Below are positions 47,760-57,457 of a stretch of DNA of 64,000 bases, in pieces (position 1 is the first letter of the stretch; each line of letters starts with the position of its first letter). A model generated the notes under the pieces. That model was given only the letters and a program-made list of their open reading frames with translations. It made no database searches and had not been told where the DNA came from. The position numbers were made by a program, and so were the translations under genes. This DNA comes from Atrina japonica (lineage: Eukaryota; Mollusca; Bivalvia; Pterioida; Pinnidae). Where the stretch lies: assembly GCA_030159075.1 (NCBI GenBank), contig BROG01000242.1:786001-850000 (forward strand), read 5' to 3'.

Positions 47760-48990
47760 CCTGGTTTCTTACATACGAATTAATACGCATGGCTTTATAT
47801 ACTAGGTATGCTAAAATTCAAAATTGGAGGACTTCACCATTGAAAACATTCGGAGGCTGTATATTTGGCATCTCTCTTCCGGAAGCCTGTCATTATAGTA
47901 CCTTTTAATAAACTTGCCACAAAGTACATCTGTATACACGTGACCTAATTGAGGTTAGAAGTGATTAACCATGCCGTATGACAAAATTAACATTAAAAAT
48001 GATTGACCACACCGTACCACAAAATAGACATTAAAAGTGAATGACCAGACTGATTTCAATTCTTGGGCATGATTATTTTAAGATAGTTTTAAGATATTTC
48101 AAATTTGCTGTAAACCCATTTCATTCTGAATACAAATACGACAGTATTCAGATTTGTTTTTTGAATTACATTGTTCGTTAAAAAACAGGATCCGAATTAT
48201 ATTGAAATTTGAAACAATAAATGTAATTAACTGATAATTTTTGAAACACGACAATGAGTCGTGAGGAAAGAGCCCCGATCCTCTCTCTTTCCAATTCCTA
48301 CACAAAATGATATGGGTCAAATGTTACTTTTCAATACTTTATACTTTAGGTATCAAACCCATAATAGGCCAAATATGAAATACATAATATGTAGCATTTG
48401 TAACTGAAATTGTGATATTGGAGGATAGGCTTTAAGACTTTTACTAATGGTAACCATATGGTGTGGGGAAAATCTTAATTTTGTGAAAATATGATGGTTG
48501 TTTTTTATTAATATAGTTCTGAAAGATACAAAGACACGTTATAAAAATATAACCATTTTTTTCTCTTATCTTCCAAAAAGAATTTAATCAATTAAAAAGC
48601 ATTACTATAAATAGAAAAATACCAAAAAATGGATAACCATGGTACTCTTTACACACCGATTTCTCAAAACTGAAAATCACTGCATGTAATAAGATTATTC
48701 CAAAATATAGTATAACAATACACCTGTAATATGTGTAAAAAAGAAAAAAATTATCGTTCAGTTTTTGTTTTAGACAAGTGTGTCTGGCAATATCCCCAAC
48801 TTTTTTTAGATTGCCAGGTAAAAAATTCCAGAAATCTGATGTTTTGCCCTTGCATTGGCATCATAAATAGACAAAACTTCAGGTTAGGCTATTTATTTTG
48901 AATTATGTAATTGTATGATGTGACGTTGAAATTTCTAATGCACAATATCTGTGTCTTTGTGTCATAACTACCATGTATATGGGAAAAAAT
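47760..48990. other. Unassigned, possibly transposon flank
   Basis: AT-rich, no gene recognised. It could contain the missing end of the DDE_4 element. Confidence 0.35.
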
Positions 48991-49046
48991 CTGCTCAGCT
49001 GAGTGCAATTTTCCATTTCCTTAAGCGGTCCTTTTGGAAATCCCAT
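48991..49046 (+). repeat. Direct repeat flanking the rDNA block, left copy
   Basis: CTCAGCTGAGTG.AATTTTCCAT, CCTTAAGCGGTCCTTTTGG and AAATCCC match 52688-52738 in the same orientation with about three differences. CTCAGCTGAG is itself palindromic. Confidence 0.8.
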
Positions 49047-49729
49047 ATCTTCCAACAGGTAAAACCAACTAAATATTATTTATTGTGGCCATAATGTCTC
49101 TCTTTTAATTTGAATTCCACCTTTTAACAAGTCTGGACCTTAAAATCACAGCTAGGCCTATCGTTAACTGTGGTCATATATGTATCTGTTGTGGTTACAG
49201 ATTCAGCACCCATCGGGCAACGTGTTGACTGTTGTCTTCATTTGATTAACATTATAAAACACCCATTCCTTGCCTCGTTTTACGTCACACCGACTTACGG
49301 TTTTCCAAGAAGTTAGGCCTAGAAGGCATGTCGTAGAGCCTACACATTTTAGGCCTACTTGATCTGTGTCAAACATTTCAAAGACGATAGTATTAGGGCA
49401 GACTTGTATTAAATCCATGAAAGTTACATTGAAATTGAAAAGGATAATTTCAGACATAATTTCGGCGTGTAAGATTTTCATGTTATGGTGTCCAACTAAC
49501 TGGATTTCATAATAAAGATTTATTAAAAAGATTATGTTGCTGGAATAAGATTTGAGGAAAAAATAGAAAGTTTTTTCAAGTCCCTTGACTGCATACTTCA
49601 ACTAAATTGAACCTGTCTATAAGGGTCACTTGCACATAAAGGTAAATGTTTTCTGGTCCCTTGGGTGACCCCTATATACAGGTTTTACTGTATTTTTTTT
49701 TTATTTATTTATATTTATTCGTTCCTTTC
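49047..49729. other. Unassigned; contains a short inverted repeat
   Basis: AACCTGTCTATAAGGGTCAC near 49609 pairs with GGTGACCCCTATATACAGGTT near 49662. A 132-residue minus-strand frame at 49203-49601 has no recognised domain. Confidence 0.45.
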
Positions 49730-49986
49730 TTTTATCTTCTCGTCTGTGTGGCGCGGGCGGGTGTGTGTGAAATACTTTTTTTTCTCAAACAGTACACCGC
49801 ACAATCGAAAGTAATCGAATGCAATTTTCTCTTCATTATTTTGATTTAATCTATTTTTTAAATCTATTTAATTATTTATTTATTGATTTATTTATTGATT
49901 GATTTATTTTATCTTCTCGTCTCTGTGGCGCGGACAGGTGTGTGAACTATATATTTTTTTCTCAAACAACAACACACAAAAGTATA
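49730..49986 (+). repeat. Direct duplication, about 178-bp offset
   Basis: TTTTATCTTCTCGTCTGTGTGGCGCG, GGTGTGTG and TTTTTTTCTCAAACA at 49730-49812 recur at 49907-49986 in the same order. An AT-rich TTTATTTATTGATT spacer lies between them. The GC islet in each copy stands out from the AT-rich surroundings. Confidence 0.8.
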
Positions 49987-50151
49987 AAGCATGACAGACG
50001 CTCACATTATCACAGAAATTTACAAGCAGTTTATTTGTACAGAAATTATGAATGCAACACGTTTTCTTGATAGTTCAACAAATCACCAGACAATTGTCCT
50101 GTAACTGATATACAATCCACTTGCAGAATTTCTTTTGGGCGTGGATCAACG

Positions 50152-50400
50152 TCCGAAAAAAAACCGACCAAGTCCCACTTCGGCAGGCTACCGGCGGCAT
50201 CCTCTTCCGAAAAACCAATCAATTGCCACTTCGGCAGGCTACTGGCCGCATGCTCGTCTGAAAAACGACAAGTCCCACATCGGCAGGCTACCAACCGCAT
50301 GCTCGTCTGAAAAACAATCAAGTCCCACTTCTGCATGCTACCGGCTGCATGCTCTTCCAAAAACGACCAAGTCCCACTTTGGCAGGCTACCGGCCGCCTG
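50152..50400 (-). repeat. rDNA spacer-like 50-bp tandem array
   Basis: Five units each contain AAGTCCCACTT.GGCAGGCTACCGGC and GCATGCTCTTCCGAAAAAC. GGCAGGCTA (once GCATGCTA) recurs near 50182, 50233, 50282, 50332 and 50381, that is, every 49-51 bases. Related single units reappear on the far side of the rDNA at 52300-52430. The position directly 3' of a 28S 3' end suggests intergenic-spacer subrepeats. Confidence 0.85.
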
Positions 50401-50404
50401 TAGC

Positions 50405-50625
50405 GGACAAATCTGCTAGTCGAAAGGCTTAGTCTCAATAGATCGCAGTGAGGTGGCTGCTCTACTAGGTACGACACCCCGACCAAGAACTAGGTCGTCT
50501 ACGAATGATTTTACACTCGCGCTTCGCATGGGATGGATATCGTTTCGGCCTACGCACCCGAAGTCGGGATGCGCGATTATTATGCGCAAGCTTCAGTGTA
50601 GTTCCGGTATAGTTCCGACACTCTA
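50405..50625 (-). rRNA. 28S rRNA 3'-end segment
   Basis: The minus strand contains GCAGCCACCTC.CTGCGATC, TATTGAGACTAAGCCTTTCG and AGATTTGTCC. I recall GCGATCTATTGA as part of the conserved 3' end of animal 28S rRNA. The 50-bp spacer array begins immediately afterwards. The junction with the upstream 28S segment lies near 50605-50630 and skips most of the 3' half of the molecule. Confidence 0.62.
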
Positions 50626-50652
50626 GCGCCATCCATTTTCAGGGATAGTTGA

Positions 50653-50686
<34 letters not shown>

Positions 50687-51625
50687 TTTCCGACTTCCAT
50701 GGCCACCGTCCTGCTGTCTGTATCAACCAACACCTTTTATGGTATCTGATGAGCGTCAGCGTTAGGCACCTTAACCAGACGTTTGGTTCATCCCACAGCG
50801 CCAGTTCTGCTTACCAAAAGTGACCCAGTAGGCACTCGCATTGCCGACTCTAGTTAAGCGAGACTGACTACTTACCCATTTAATGTCTGAGAATAAGTTG
50901 AGGTCCTTTCATCCCCAAGGCCTTTAATCATTCTCTTTACAGGACAAATCTGCGATTTGCACGTCAGATTCGTTACGGACCTCCACCAGAGTTTCCTCCG
51001 ACTTCGTCCTACTCCGGCATAGTTCACCATCTTTCGAATCCCGCCGTGTACGCTCTTGCTCCGCCCCACCGACGAATGCAGTGGAGACGGACCGATGGCG
51101 CACCCCCTACCGGAAGGAAAGGGATCCCACCTAGGCAAACCCGAGGCTGCCTTCACTTTCATTGCGCCTTTAAGTTTCGTGACACCCCATGACTTGCGCA
51201 CATGTTAAACTCTTTGGTCCGTGTTTCAAGACGTGAAAGGTGGAAGACCGACCAATTCGCCATTGACCAGAAGCGACGCCTAGACACTCCATCCGAACCT
51301 GCCTGCGAGGAAAGTGAGCACTACTGAAAGCAGTCCATCCAGATCGAGGAAGACGAAGGCAAGGATGCCGCTGAAAACCCTCGGTCTCCGTACGAGCCAA
51401 CCATCCATGGTCTTAACTCCTCTCCCCGAAGGGCGAGGTCACCTTCCCACGGGGCTTCTGACCGCCGAGAAACCGGTCGTGGCGCTCTGCCCGCAAAAAG
51501 TGCACACGACGAGACCAGCCCGACAACGACGCCGTCTTTGCGGATCGGCAAGCCGTCGCCGGCCGGCTGCTCGACGAGTTGAATTTCACGGGCCGACTTT
51601 GCGGATCCACCCGTTTACCTCTAAG
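50625..51625 (-). rRNA. 28S rRNA segment, D2 region to mid-molecule
   Basis: Reading the minus strand: GGTAAACGGGTGGATCCGCA, a GC-rich D2 expansion segment with GTGCACTTTTTGCGGGCAG, CTTGAAACACGGACCAA, ACATGTGCGCAAGTCATGG, AAAGGCGCAATGAAAGTGAA, GATGGTGAACTATGCC.GAG, GAGGAAACTCTGGTGGAGG, ACCTCAACTTATTCTCAGAC, AAATGGGTAAG and GTGTGTAACAACTCACCTG, then CCTGAAAATGGATGGCGCT. The order is that of animal 28S rRNA. Substitutions at positions that are normally invariant (ACTTATTCTCAGACATTAAA for ACCTATTCTCAAACTTTAAA) show a decayed, non-functional copy. Confidence 0.9.
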
Positions 51626-51627
51626 CT

Positions 51628-51848
51628 TGGTTTTGATCTAATAAAAGCGCTCTTCCCGTGAGGTCGGAGCCGTGTTGCATGAATTAGCTTTATAATTGTC
51701 ACCCTTATCCTAGTAGGATTGTATGATCTTAGGAACTATACCTGATTTTATGAGCCTTCACGGTTTCACTATGTCAAAGACTGTACTTAGACATGCATGC
51801 CTTGATCTTTGAGACAAGCATATGACTACTGGCATGACAGATAACTTC
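51628..51848 (-). rRNA. 18S rRNA 5'-end segment, fused to 28S
   Basis: The minus strand begins with GCCAGTAGTCATATGCTTG, TCTCAAAGATCAAGGCATGC, ATGTCTAAGTACAGTC, GATCATACAATCCTACTAGG, GGGAAGAGCGCTTTTATTAG and ATCAAAACCAA, the first 220 or so bases of animal 18S rRNA with scattered changes. The first bases (ACCTGGTTGATCC in functional genes) are altered. It joins 28S D2 sequence directly at about 51625, so the remaining 18S, both ITS, 5.8S and the 28S 5' end are deleted. Confidence 0.9.
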
Positions 51849-52255
51849 TCGAGAGACGCGAGCAGCGACCGCACCCCGCCGGTCCTCGGTCTTTCCCTCC
51901 GCCCATCGGAAGGCGGTGGTCGAGCCGTTACTCCCAACTTCGATCACCCACGCAAGGACAAGCCGTTAAGGTGAAAAAGCCTTGCATATTTGCGATACGC
52001 CGATCCGAAGCCCAGTCTCCTGGGACGAATCTCTCCGGTACCGTCAAGTGCGTTAATAGCGAGAATCGAGACCAACTAGCCGTTGTCCCTCTGAACCGTG
52101 TGAAGAATCTTGCGGGACGGCGTGCAAGGCACCCCGATAGCGCTGCCAGAATGTCACTAGGTCGCCAGAGTCAAGAAGAAACCGCGGGTTGACGAGACCT
52201 CGGTGCATAATAGCTGCAAAGTGAGGGTCACGCTCCCTTCGACTTTGCTTTTTTG
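51849..52255 (-). other. Probable 5' external transcribed spacer
   Basis: GC-rich sequence unlike everything else in the window lies immediately upstream of the 18S 5' end in the same orientation. No coding match was recognised for the small frames within it. The assignment rests on position and composition only. Confidence 0.5.
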
Positions 52256-52289
52256 CAGTTGCTCCACATTAGTGTTCCAACTTGTGAAG

Positions 52290-52440
52290 CTGCCACGACA
52301 CATCAAAATCGGTAGGCTACCGGCTTCATCCGAAAAACCGACAACGGACCCACTTCAGTGAACAACCGGCGATCCGAAATACGACGAAGTCCAACTTTGG
52401 TAGGCTACCGTAAGTAGGAAGGCTATCTGTTTTTATGTCA
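52290..52440 (-). repeat. rDNA spacer-like units, upstream side
   Basis: GGTAGGCTACCGGCTTCATCC, GAAAAACCGACAACGGACCC and AAGTCCAACTTTGGTAGGCTACC are diverged versions of the 50-bp unit at 50152-50400. The rDNA block is therefore bounded on both sides by the same spacer repeat. Confidence 0.7.
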
Positions 52441-52687
52441 AATTTTGATAATGTCTTCAAGAAAAGTGTATCTCTCCCCATGAAAAAAAAATTAAAATGT
52501 CCTATTAATTCTTGCTAAATTTTCCCCCATGAGATTAAAACAATCGAGAACATACTCTTTTCATTATAATGAACAGATTTAGGTTTGTGTATTGACCTGG
52601 ATTTCTTGAAAAAAAAAAAAAAAGTTTATACTTCAGTTTTATCTCAAAACTCAAAATCAGTATTTTCTCAGCTGAGTGAAATTTTTT

Positions 52688-52738
52688 ACTCAGCTGAGTG
52701 GAATTTTCCATGCCTTAAGCGGTCCTTTTGGAAATCCC
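52688..52738 (+). repeat. Direct repeat flanking the rDNA block, right copy
   Basis: Matches 48991-49046. CTCAGCTGAGTGAAATTTTTTA just before it is a second, shorter copy of its start. Confidence 0.8.
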
Positions 52739-52751
52739 TTATCCCTTATGT

Positions 52752-53803
52752 ACTGACTTTGGCAAAGTGAATGCAGTCAGCAAAAGTGATTCATATCCGA
52801 TCCCCTGAATTGATGACTGTATCGATAAAATTGGCAGTGCAAAGTATGTCAGTAAATTCGATCTCCTCGAAAGCTGCTGGCAAGTACCATTAATTGAAAA
52901 AGCCAAAGAAATATCAGCTTTCGTGACGCCCGAGGGACTCTACCAATACAAAGCTATGCCCTTCGGAATGAAAAACGCGCCAGCTACGTTCCAGAGGATG
53001 ATTCATTCCCTTATTCAAGATCTAGCGGGCTGTGCAGCGTACATTGACAATGTCATCGTATATAGTAAAAACTGGGATGATCACCTCAAGATTATGAGTT
53101 CGTTATTCTACAGCGAATTTAATTGTGAATTTAGCTAAGAGTGAATTTTGTCATGCTACTGTAGATAATTTAGGTCATAAAGTAGGTCAAGGTTATGTTA
53201 GACCTATTATGGCTAAGGTGGAAGCAATTGAAAAGCTCCCGATTCCTACAAATAAGAAAGAGTTAATGAGATATTTGGGGCATGGTGGGCTTTTATCGAA
53301 CATTTTACCCTAATTTTTCCACAGTTGTAACCCCACTTACGAGTCTCTTACAAAAGAAAGTAAAGTTTGAATGGACCAAGAACTGTAACGAATCATTCAG
53401 TAAAATTAAATCCCTACGTATCAGTAGTCCAGTTCTTTCGGCTCCAGACTTTTCAAAACAGTTTAAACTCACTTTCGATGCAAGTGATGAAGGAGTCGGG
53501 GTTGCTTTATTTCATGAAGATTGTGACAGTGTAGATAGTTATTTGATATTTTTCTAAGAAATTGACAAAGAGTGCCCTGGTTTGTTGATTGCACTACAAC
53601 ATTTTGATGTTTATTTGAATGTTACTTTGTACCCTATTCTTGCATATACAGATCATAACCCTTTCACCTTTCTTAACAAAATGTCAAACAAAAATCAGAG
53701 ACTTACAAGGTGGAGTTTGTTGTTACAAGAGTATGATCTTGTTATAAAGCACATTAAGGGAAAAGACAATGTTTTGGCTGATGCTTTGTCCAGAGCGAGT
53801 TAA
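52752..53803 (+). mobile_element. Ty3/Gypsy element 3: RT and RNase H
   Basis: The frame starts near 52752 (DFGKVNAVSKSDSYPIP), has an in-frame TGA at 52806-52808 and continues with YVSKFDLL, AMPFGMKNAPATFQRMI and the catalytic YIDN at 53040-53051, where Gypsy elements have YIDD. After a shift near 53110 come LAKSEFCHATVDNLGH, IPTNKKELMRYLG, the RNase H LTFDASDEGVGVAL, YTDHNPFTFL and finally IKGKDNVLADALSRAS-stop at 53803. The 5' part is missing. No integrase follows. The LTR begins about 160 bases later. The changed YIDN aspartate, the stop and two shifts make it dead. Confidence 0.88.
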
Positions 53804-53960
53804 ATGTGATTGACTTATGTATTTGATTTTTACATGTAATTGTTTATTTATATCACACAGAAAGTGTTTATTTTACATGGGTGTATGTGATTTTAATTGT
53901 TTGACTATGATTTTATATCAAAGTTTTCATTTACGTTCAAACTTTTCTTTAAGGGCGAAG

Positions 53961-54375
53961 TGTTATGAGGGTTAATGGGTGCTTGTTTACAATTATTTGA
54001 ACCTTCTGGAAGATCAGTAGTTTGTGTGTTTGTTCAAGGACATTCTAACTCTGTCATCATGTTACTATATTTAGCCACAGGGACTTTCCTGATGGTCAGG
54101 TCTTCAGGGAGAACAAGGATATAACAAGTGAAGTTTAAAACAAGTTTAGAACAGCCGAGACTATTTTTGAGACCAAGTTATCGGAGAGCAGACCATATTT
54201 TTTATATTGGGATTTATGTCAGATTAGTGCACATCACTATTACATACAAATTGGAATTTATTGTGTATTCAAGATTAAGTTTTTATTTTGTTATTGTTAA
54301 TAAAATTTATAAATTTACTTTACCGTGATCTTGATTTTTGCTGGCACATTTCAAGGTAATTCTGACCTCATAACA
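53961..54375 (+). repeat. 3' LTR of Gypsy element 3
   Basis: It begins TGTTATGAGG and ends CCTCATAACA, a perfect 10-base inverted repeat with TG..CA ends, and is 415 bases long. The purine-rich AAGGGCGAAG directly before it fits a polypurine tract. An AATAAA poly(A) signal lies at 54299-54304. The matching 5' LTR is not in the window. Confidence 0.9.
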
Positions 54376-54443
54376 GAATTAGCCCCTTTTGACCTCATAA
54401 CAGAATTAGCCCCTTTTGACCTCATAACAGAATTAGCCCCTTT
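54364..54443 (+). repeat. 27-bp unit repeated three times at the LTR end
   Basis: GACCTCATAACAGAATTAGC plus CCCTTTT occurs at 54364, 54391 and 54418 (last copy 26 bases). The unit spans the final bases of the LTR and the adjacent flank, so the junction itself has been triplicated. Confidence 0.95.
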
Positions 54444-54882
54444 CTGTACAAAAACATTAATGACTCAAAACTGATTGACTTTTTGTAAGGAAGTTCTTAT
54501 GACTATCAAATGATCATGGTGACAAAGTTTCAAGGTCATAGGTTCAAAGGTCAAAATCATAAGCACCTAAATAAATAGAAATGATAAGTTCTTCTTCAAC
54601 TTCTAGACATTTTTTTACTTTTTATGAAGAATCAATAGTTTAATCTAAACCATACTTTGCAGAAACTATCCCATGGGAAGCTGTATAATATCTAGGGCTA
54701 GCACCCATTGGGACTCCAAAAGGGTATTATCTAGGTATTACTTCACTCATCAGCATGTTCCCTTTGTAATAATAAATTTTACTCTTGTTACCTCTAAGAC
54801 TGGTTTGCCTCCCTTTTGACATCTATATATTATGGATACTGGTAATATAATTGTTTAACATAACAGTAACTCATTTTAATGT
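54444..54882. other. Intergenic, unassigned
   Basis: It lies between the Gypsy LTR flank and the 3' end of the minus-strand gene. Nothing recognised. Confidence 0.45.
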
Positions 54883-54888
54883 TTTATT
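54883..54888 (-). promoter_or_regulatory. Candidate poly(A) signal AATAAA
   Basis: TTTATT on the plus strand is AATAAA on the minus strand, about 380 bases after the stop codon of the minus-strand terminal exon. No strong alternative lies nearer that I noticed. Confidence 0.45.
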
Positions 54889-55268
54889 GCATAAAGTACA
54901 TATATACAAAAAATCATAAATATAATATATGTCAATATAGAATTTACAATCTGTACAAATAATAGATGCTGTAGCTAATTGAATCTAAACAACGTGAAAA
55001 TTGAAAGTTAAAAATAAAAAAGCATGAGAAAATATATAGAAACATGGAAATAACCTTCATTTAAAAAGTATATTATTTTGGTATACAAAATTTGCAATCG
55101 TTAAAGAAATATGAAATTATAAAAATATTGAGTGTTGTATGAAATTACAAAAGATCAAAATAAGAAATGGCCCAGTTAAAAAAAATTAATAGTATTCTGG
55201 AGGAAATAACTGAATGGATTTTCCCAACACAGAAGATAGAAAATGAGAATTCTTTTGTAAAACTGTCA

Positions 55269-55481
55269 TCAGCTGGATTTTTCAGTATCTGCCTTTTCAT
55301 TGCTTTCATCTAATTTGTCCTCCTTAATTTGTTCTGTAATTTGTTCATCTAAATCAGGAAAGGTTTCTCTAAATGTACTATGAGCAATTTCCTGCAATTC
55401 TTCCAGTTGCTGTTGTTGATTGTTGTCAACTTTATCAAGCCGATCTTTAAGTAATTTCAATTCATCTTGGTGTTTTTTCTC
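55269..55481 (-). CDS. Terminal exon of an unrecognised coiled-coil protein
   Basis: The minus-strand exon starts at 55481 behind a good acceptor (TTGTAACTTTTCAG). It encodes 70 residues, beginning EKKHQDELKLLKDRLDKVD and continuing NNQQQQLEELQEIAHSTF, then FPDLDEQITEQIKED and an acidic tail to DTEKSS-stop. Leu/Ile spacing and the high Glu, Gln, Asp and Lys content point to an amphipathic coiled coil followed by a disordered acidic end. It starts in phase 0, which fits the phase-0 donor of the exon at 60595-60687. I do not recognise the family. The codon context is unbroken and it has a plausible 3' UTR, so a living host gene is likely. Its 5' part lies further right, probably beyond the window. 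Confidence 0.75.
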   Translation of the reverse strand, partial: EKKHQDELKLLKDRLDKVDNNQQQQLEELQEIAHSTFRETFPDLDEQITEQIKEDKLDESNEKADTEKSS

Positions 55482-55887
55482 CTGAAAAGTTACAAATTAA
55501 TGCAGTTACTTGTGAAACTGTTTATGTCAATTGTTTTTTCCCTAGCTCCTAGCTTCTGTACATTCATAAACAAAATCACATTTAATTTGATGGTCCTTAT
55601 CTTTGAAAGAAAAAAGAAGGGAAAAGTAAGCCATTTGTTATACAAAGGTCTGACAAGAAGAAGTAAGCAGTATTTGCATAAAACCATTAATTTTTCTAGC
55701 TCATCCGTTGAGAGTCTGCAGTTTACTGGAAAAGAAATGAATACTTACTGGTAATTAAGTTTTTTCTTGCATAATTTAGGGCAATATCTTGAGAATGTGC
55801 GCACCAATTTTGATCAGGTTTTCAAAATTGATCTTAGAATGACGAGTTCTATAAATTCTGAAATTATCCTTTTTCACTGCGGGTACT

Positions 55888-56042
55888 TTTTAATATTGCA
55901 CACATAATAGTTTGATAATTTTAATATTGCACACATCATAATTTGATAATTTTAATATAGCACACATCATAATTTGATAATTTTAATATTGCACACATCA
56001 TAATTTGATAATTTTAATATTACACACATCATCATTTAATAA
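55888..56042. repeat. 31-bp tandem repeat, five copies
   Basis: TTTTAATATTGCACACATCA plus TAATTTGATAA repeats five times with few changes (units start at 55888, 55919, 55950, 55981, 56012). It lies in the presumed intron of the minus-strand gene. Confidence 0.95.
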
Positions 56043-57289
56043 TTTTATGATTTCCCATGGGTGACTACTTAGTACAAGACTGTAATTCTGTGCTCAATAA
56101 ATATCCTTTTGGAAGTAATTAAAATTATCTGTAAAACAAAGGTGAACCTTTTGCATGCATATATATATATATATAAATATACATGTAGGACAGCATGCTA
56201 CAAACTATTGTCGCAATGAACTTTTACCAACAGCACATAAATTTACATGCAGTTGTGCCTTTTATGTAACCATGATTTATTTTAAAACAGAAAGCTTGAA
56301 AGATGGTATGATGAAAATGATACAACACAAAGAAGGATAGAACACTGCAATTATCGGTAGACCTTAAACAAACACCTAAAATCAGTATTTGATTAACATG
56401 AACTATTATTTGCTTTATATTGGAATATTTTTATCTTTTACTTTATGTTCATCCTAGAGATAATTATATATCAATTACTGTTTATGTGTTGTTCTTAGCT
56501 CTACCCTGATACATTGGCATGACAAACACCAGGTTAACTTACATTATAATTGAGCCTGAGGTGACTTGTTGGCACAAAATATTAGCACTACAGTAATGCA
56601 TCAAATATTTGGGGGAAACGGACAGTTATTTTTTGGTTTATAAAAGAAACCAGAAAATTGCTTAATTCATAACTATGTGTCATTATCATTAACTTAAGCG
56701 CATCTCCTTATATCCAAACTCGTTTGACAGAGAAATAATTACTGTATAAAGTCATACCAAGCATAGGCACACAGACAAGAGGTCTGGGTTCCAATTTATA
56801 ATTAATAAATCAAAATTTTACTGTTGTATGCATAAATAGCAATACTATTATTTTTCATGTTACAGTTACATCATTACATGGAATGATGACTAAATGCTAT
56901 GAAGTAATTAGTGTATGAAGACAGTATTTGTATTGATATGATAAATTCAATTTTGTGCTCAACTTTTGATGGTTTGATAAGGCATTGAATATAATCATTC
57001 CTGCAAATTGGATGTAATCGTGAAGAGTGGTAATCATTATTACTTTGAAAAAAAGTAATCAATTACATTAATGTATTCAATTACATTAAAACAATGTAAT
57101 CAATTACTTAAAAAAATAATAATGCAATTGTGATTTAATCAATAACATTTAAACAGTAATCGATCCCATGTCTGACCCACTTTATTATGCTAGACCTATG
57201 AATACATGTATGTGGATGTTTGAACACAAAGATTTAAAGATAAGAGTATTAAAACCAAAGAAAAATGTGAAAATTAGAATTTGACTATA
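56043..57289 (-). other. Presumed intron of minus-strand gene
   Basis: It includes a short (AT)n run at 56158-56175 and a TGTAATCAATTAC-rich palindromic stretch near 57045-57110. One donor-like GTAAGT near 56542 lacks a compatible frame and was not accepted as an exon. Confidence 0.45.
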
Positions 57290-57442
57290 CTATCTTGCGA
57301 TACTCTGAGGATAAATTCTCCTGATCACACTTATCTTTTCCATGCTGATTACTATGATTAGTGATCACAAAATCAGAGTAATCAGCATGGAAAAGATAAG
57401 CGTTATCAGGAGAATTTATCCTCAGAGTATTGTCAAGATAGT
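57290..57442. repeat. Large hairpin, about 64-bp arms
   Basis: The left arm (about 57290-57353, with ACTCTGAGGATAAATTCTCC and TTATCTTTTCCATGCTGATT) pairs with the right arm (about 57378-57442) with only a handful of mismatches around a central stretch of about 24 bases. The minisatellite begins right after it. Confidence 0.92.
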
Positions 57443-57457
57443 AGGCTACTTGTACTA

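Noticed and set aside
50152..50400. CRISPR-like array
   Set aside because: The regular 50-base spacing has no unique spacers. Whole units are repeated, and the genome is eukaryotic.
50046..50486. 146-residue minus-strand open frame
   Set aside because: It is the translation of the 50-bp spacer-like array and the adjoining 28S 3' end, with repeated CG-rich words.
51314..51661. 115-residue GC-rich frame and its neighbours on both strands
   Set aside because: They lie over 28S D2 sequence, which is rRNA-derived and not coding.
56542..56590. Candidate 45-base exon on the minus strand with GTAAGT donor
   Set aside because: Its only open phase does not fit the phase-0 junction of the flanking exons, and in phase 0 it has an immediate stop.
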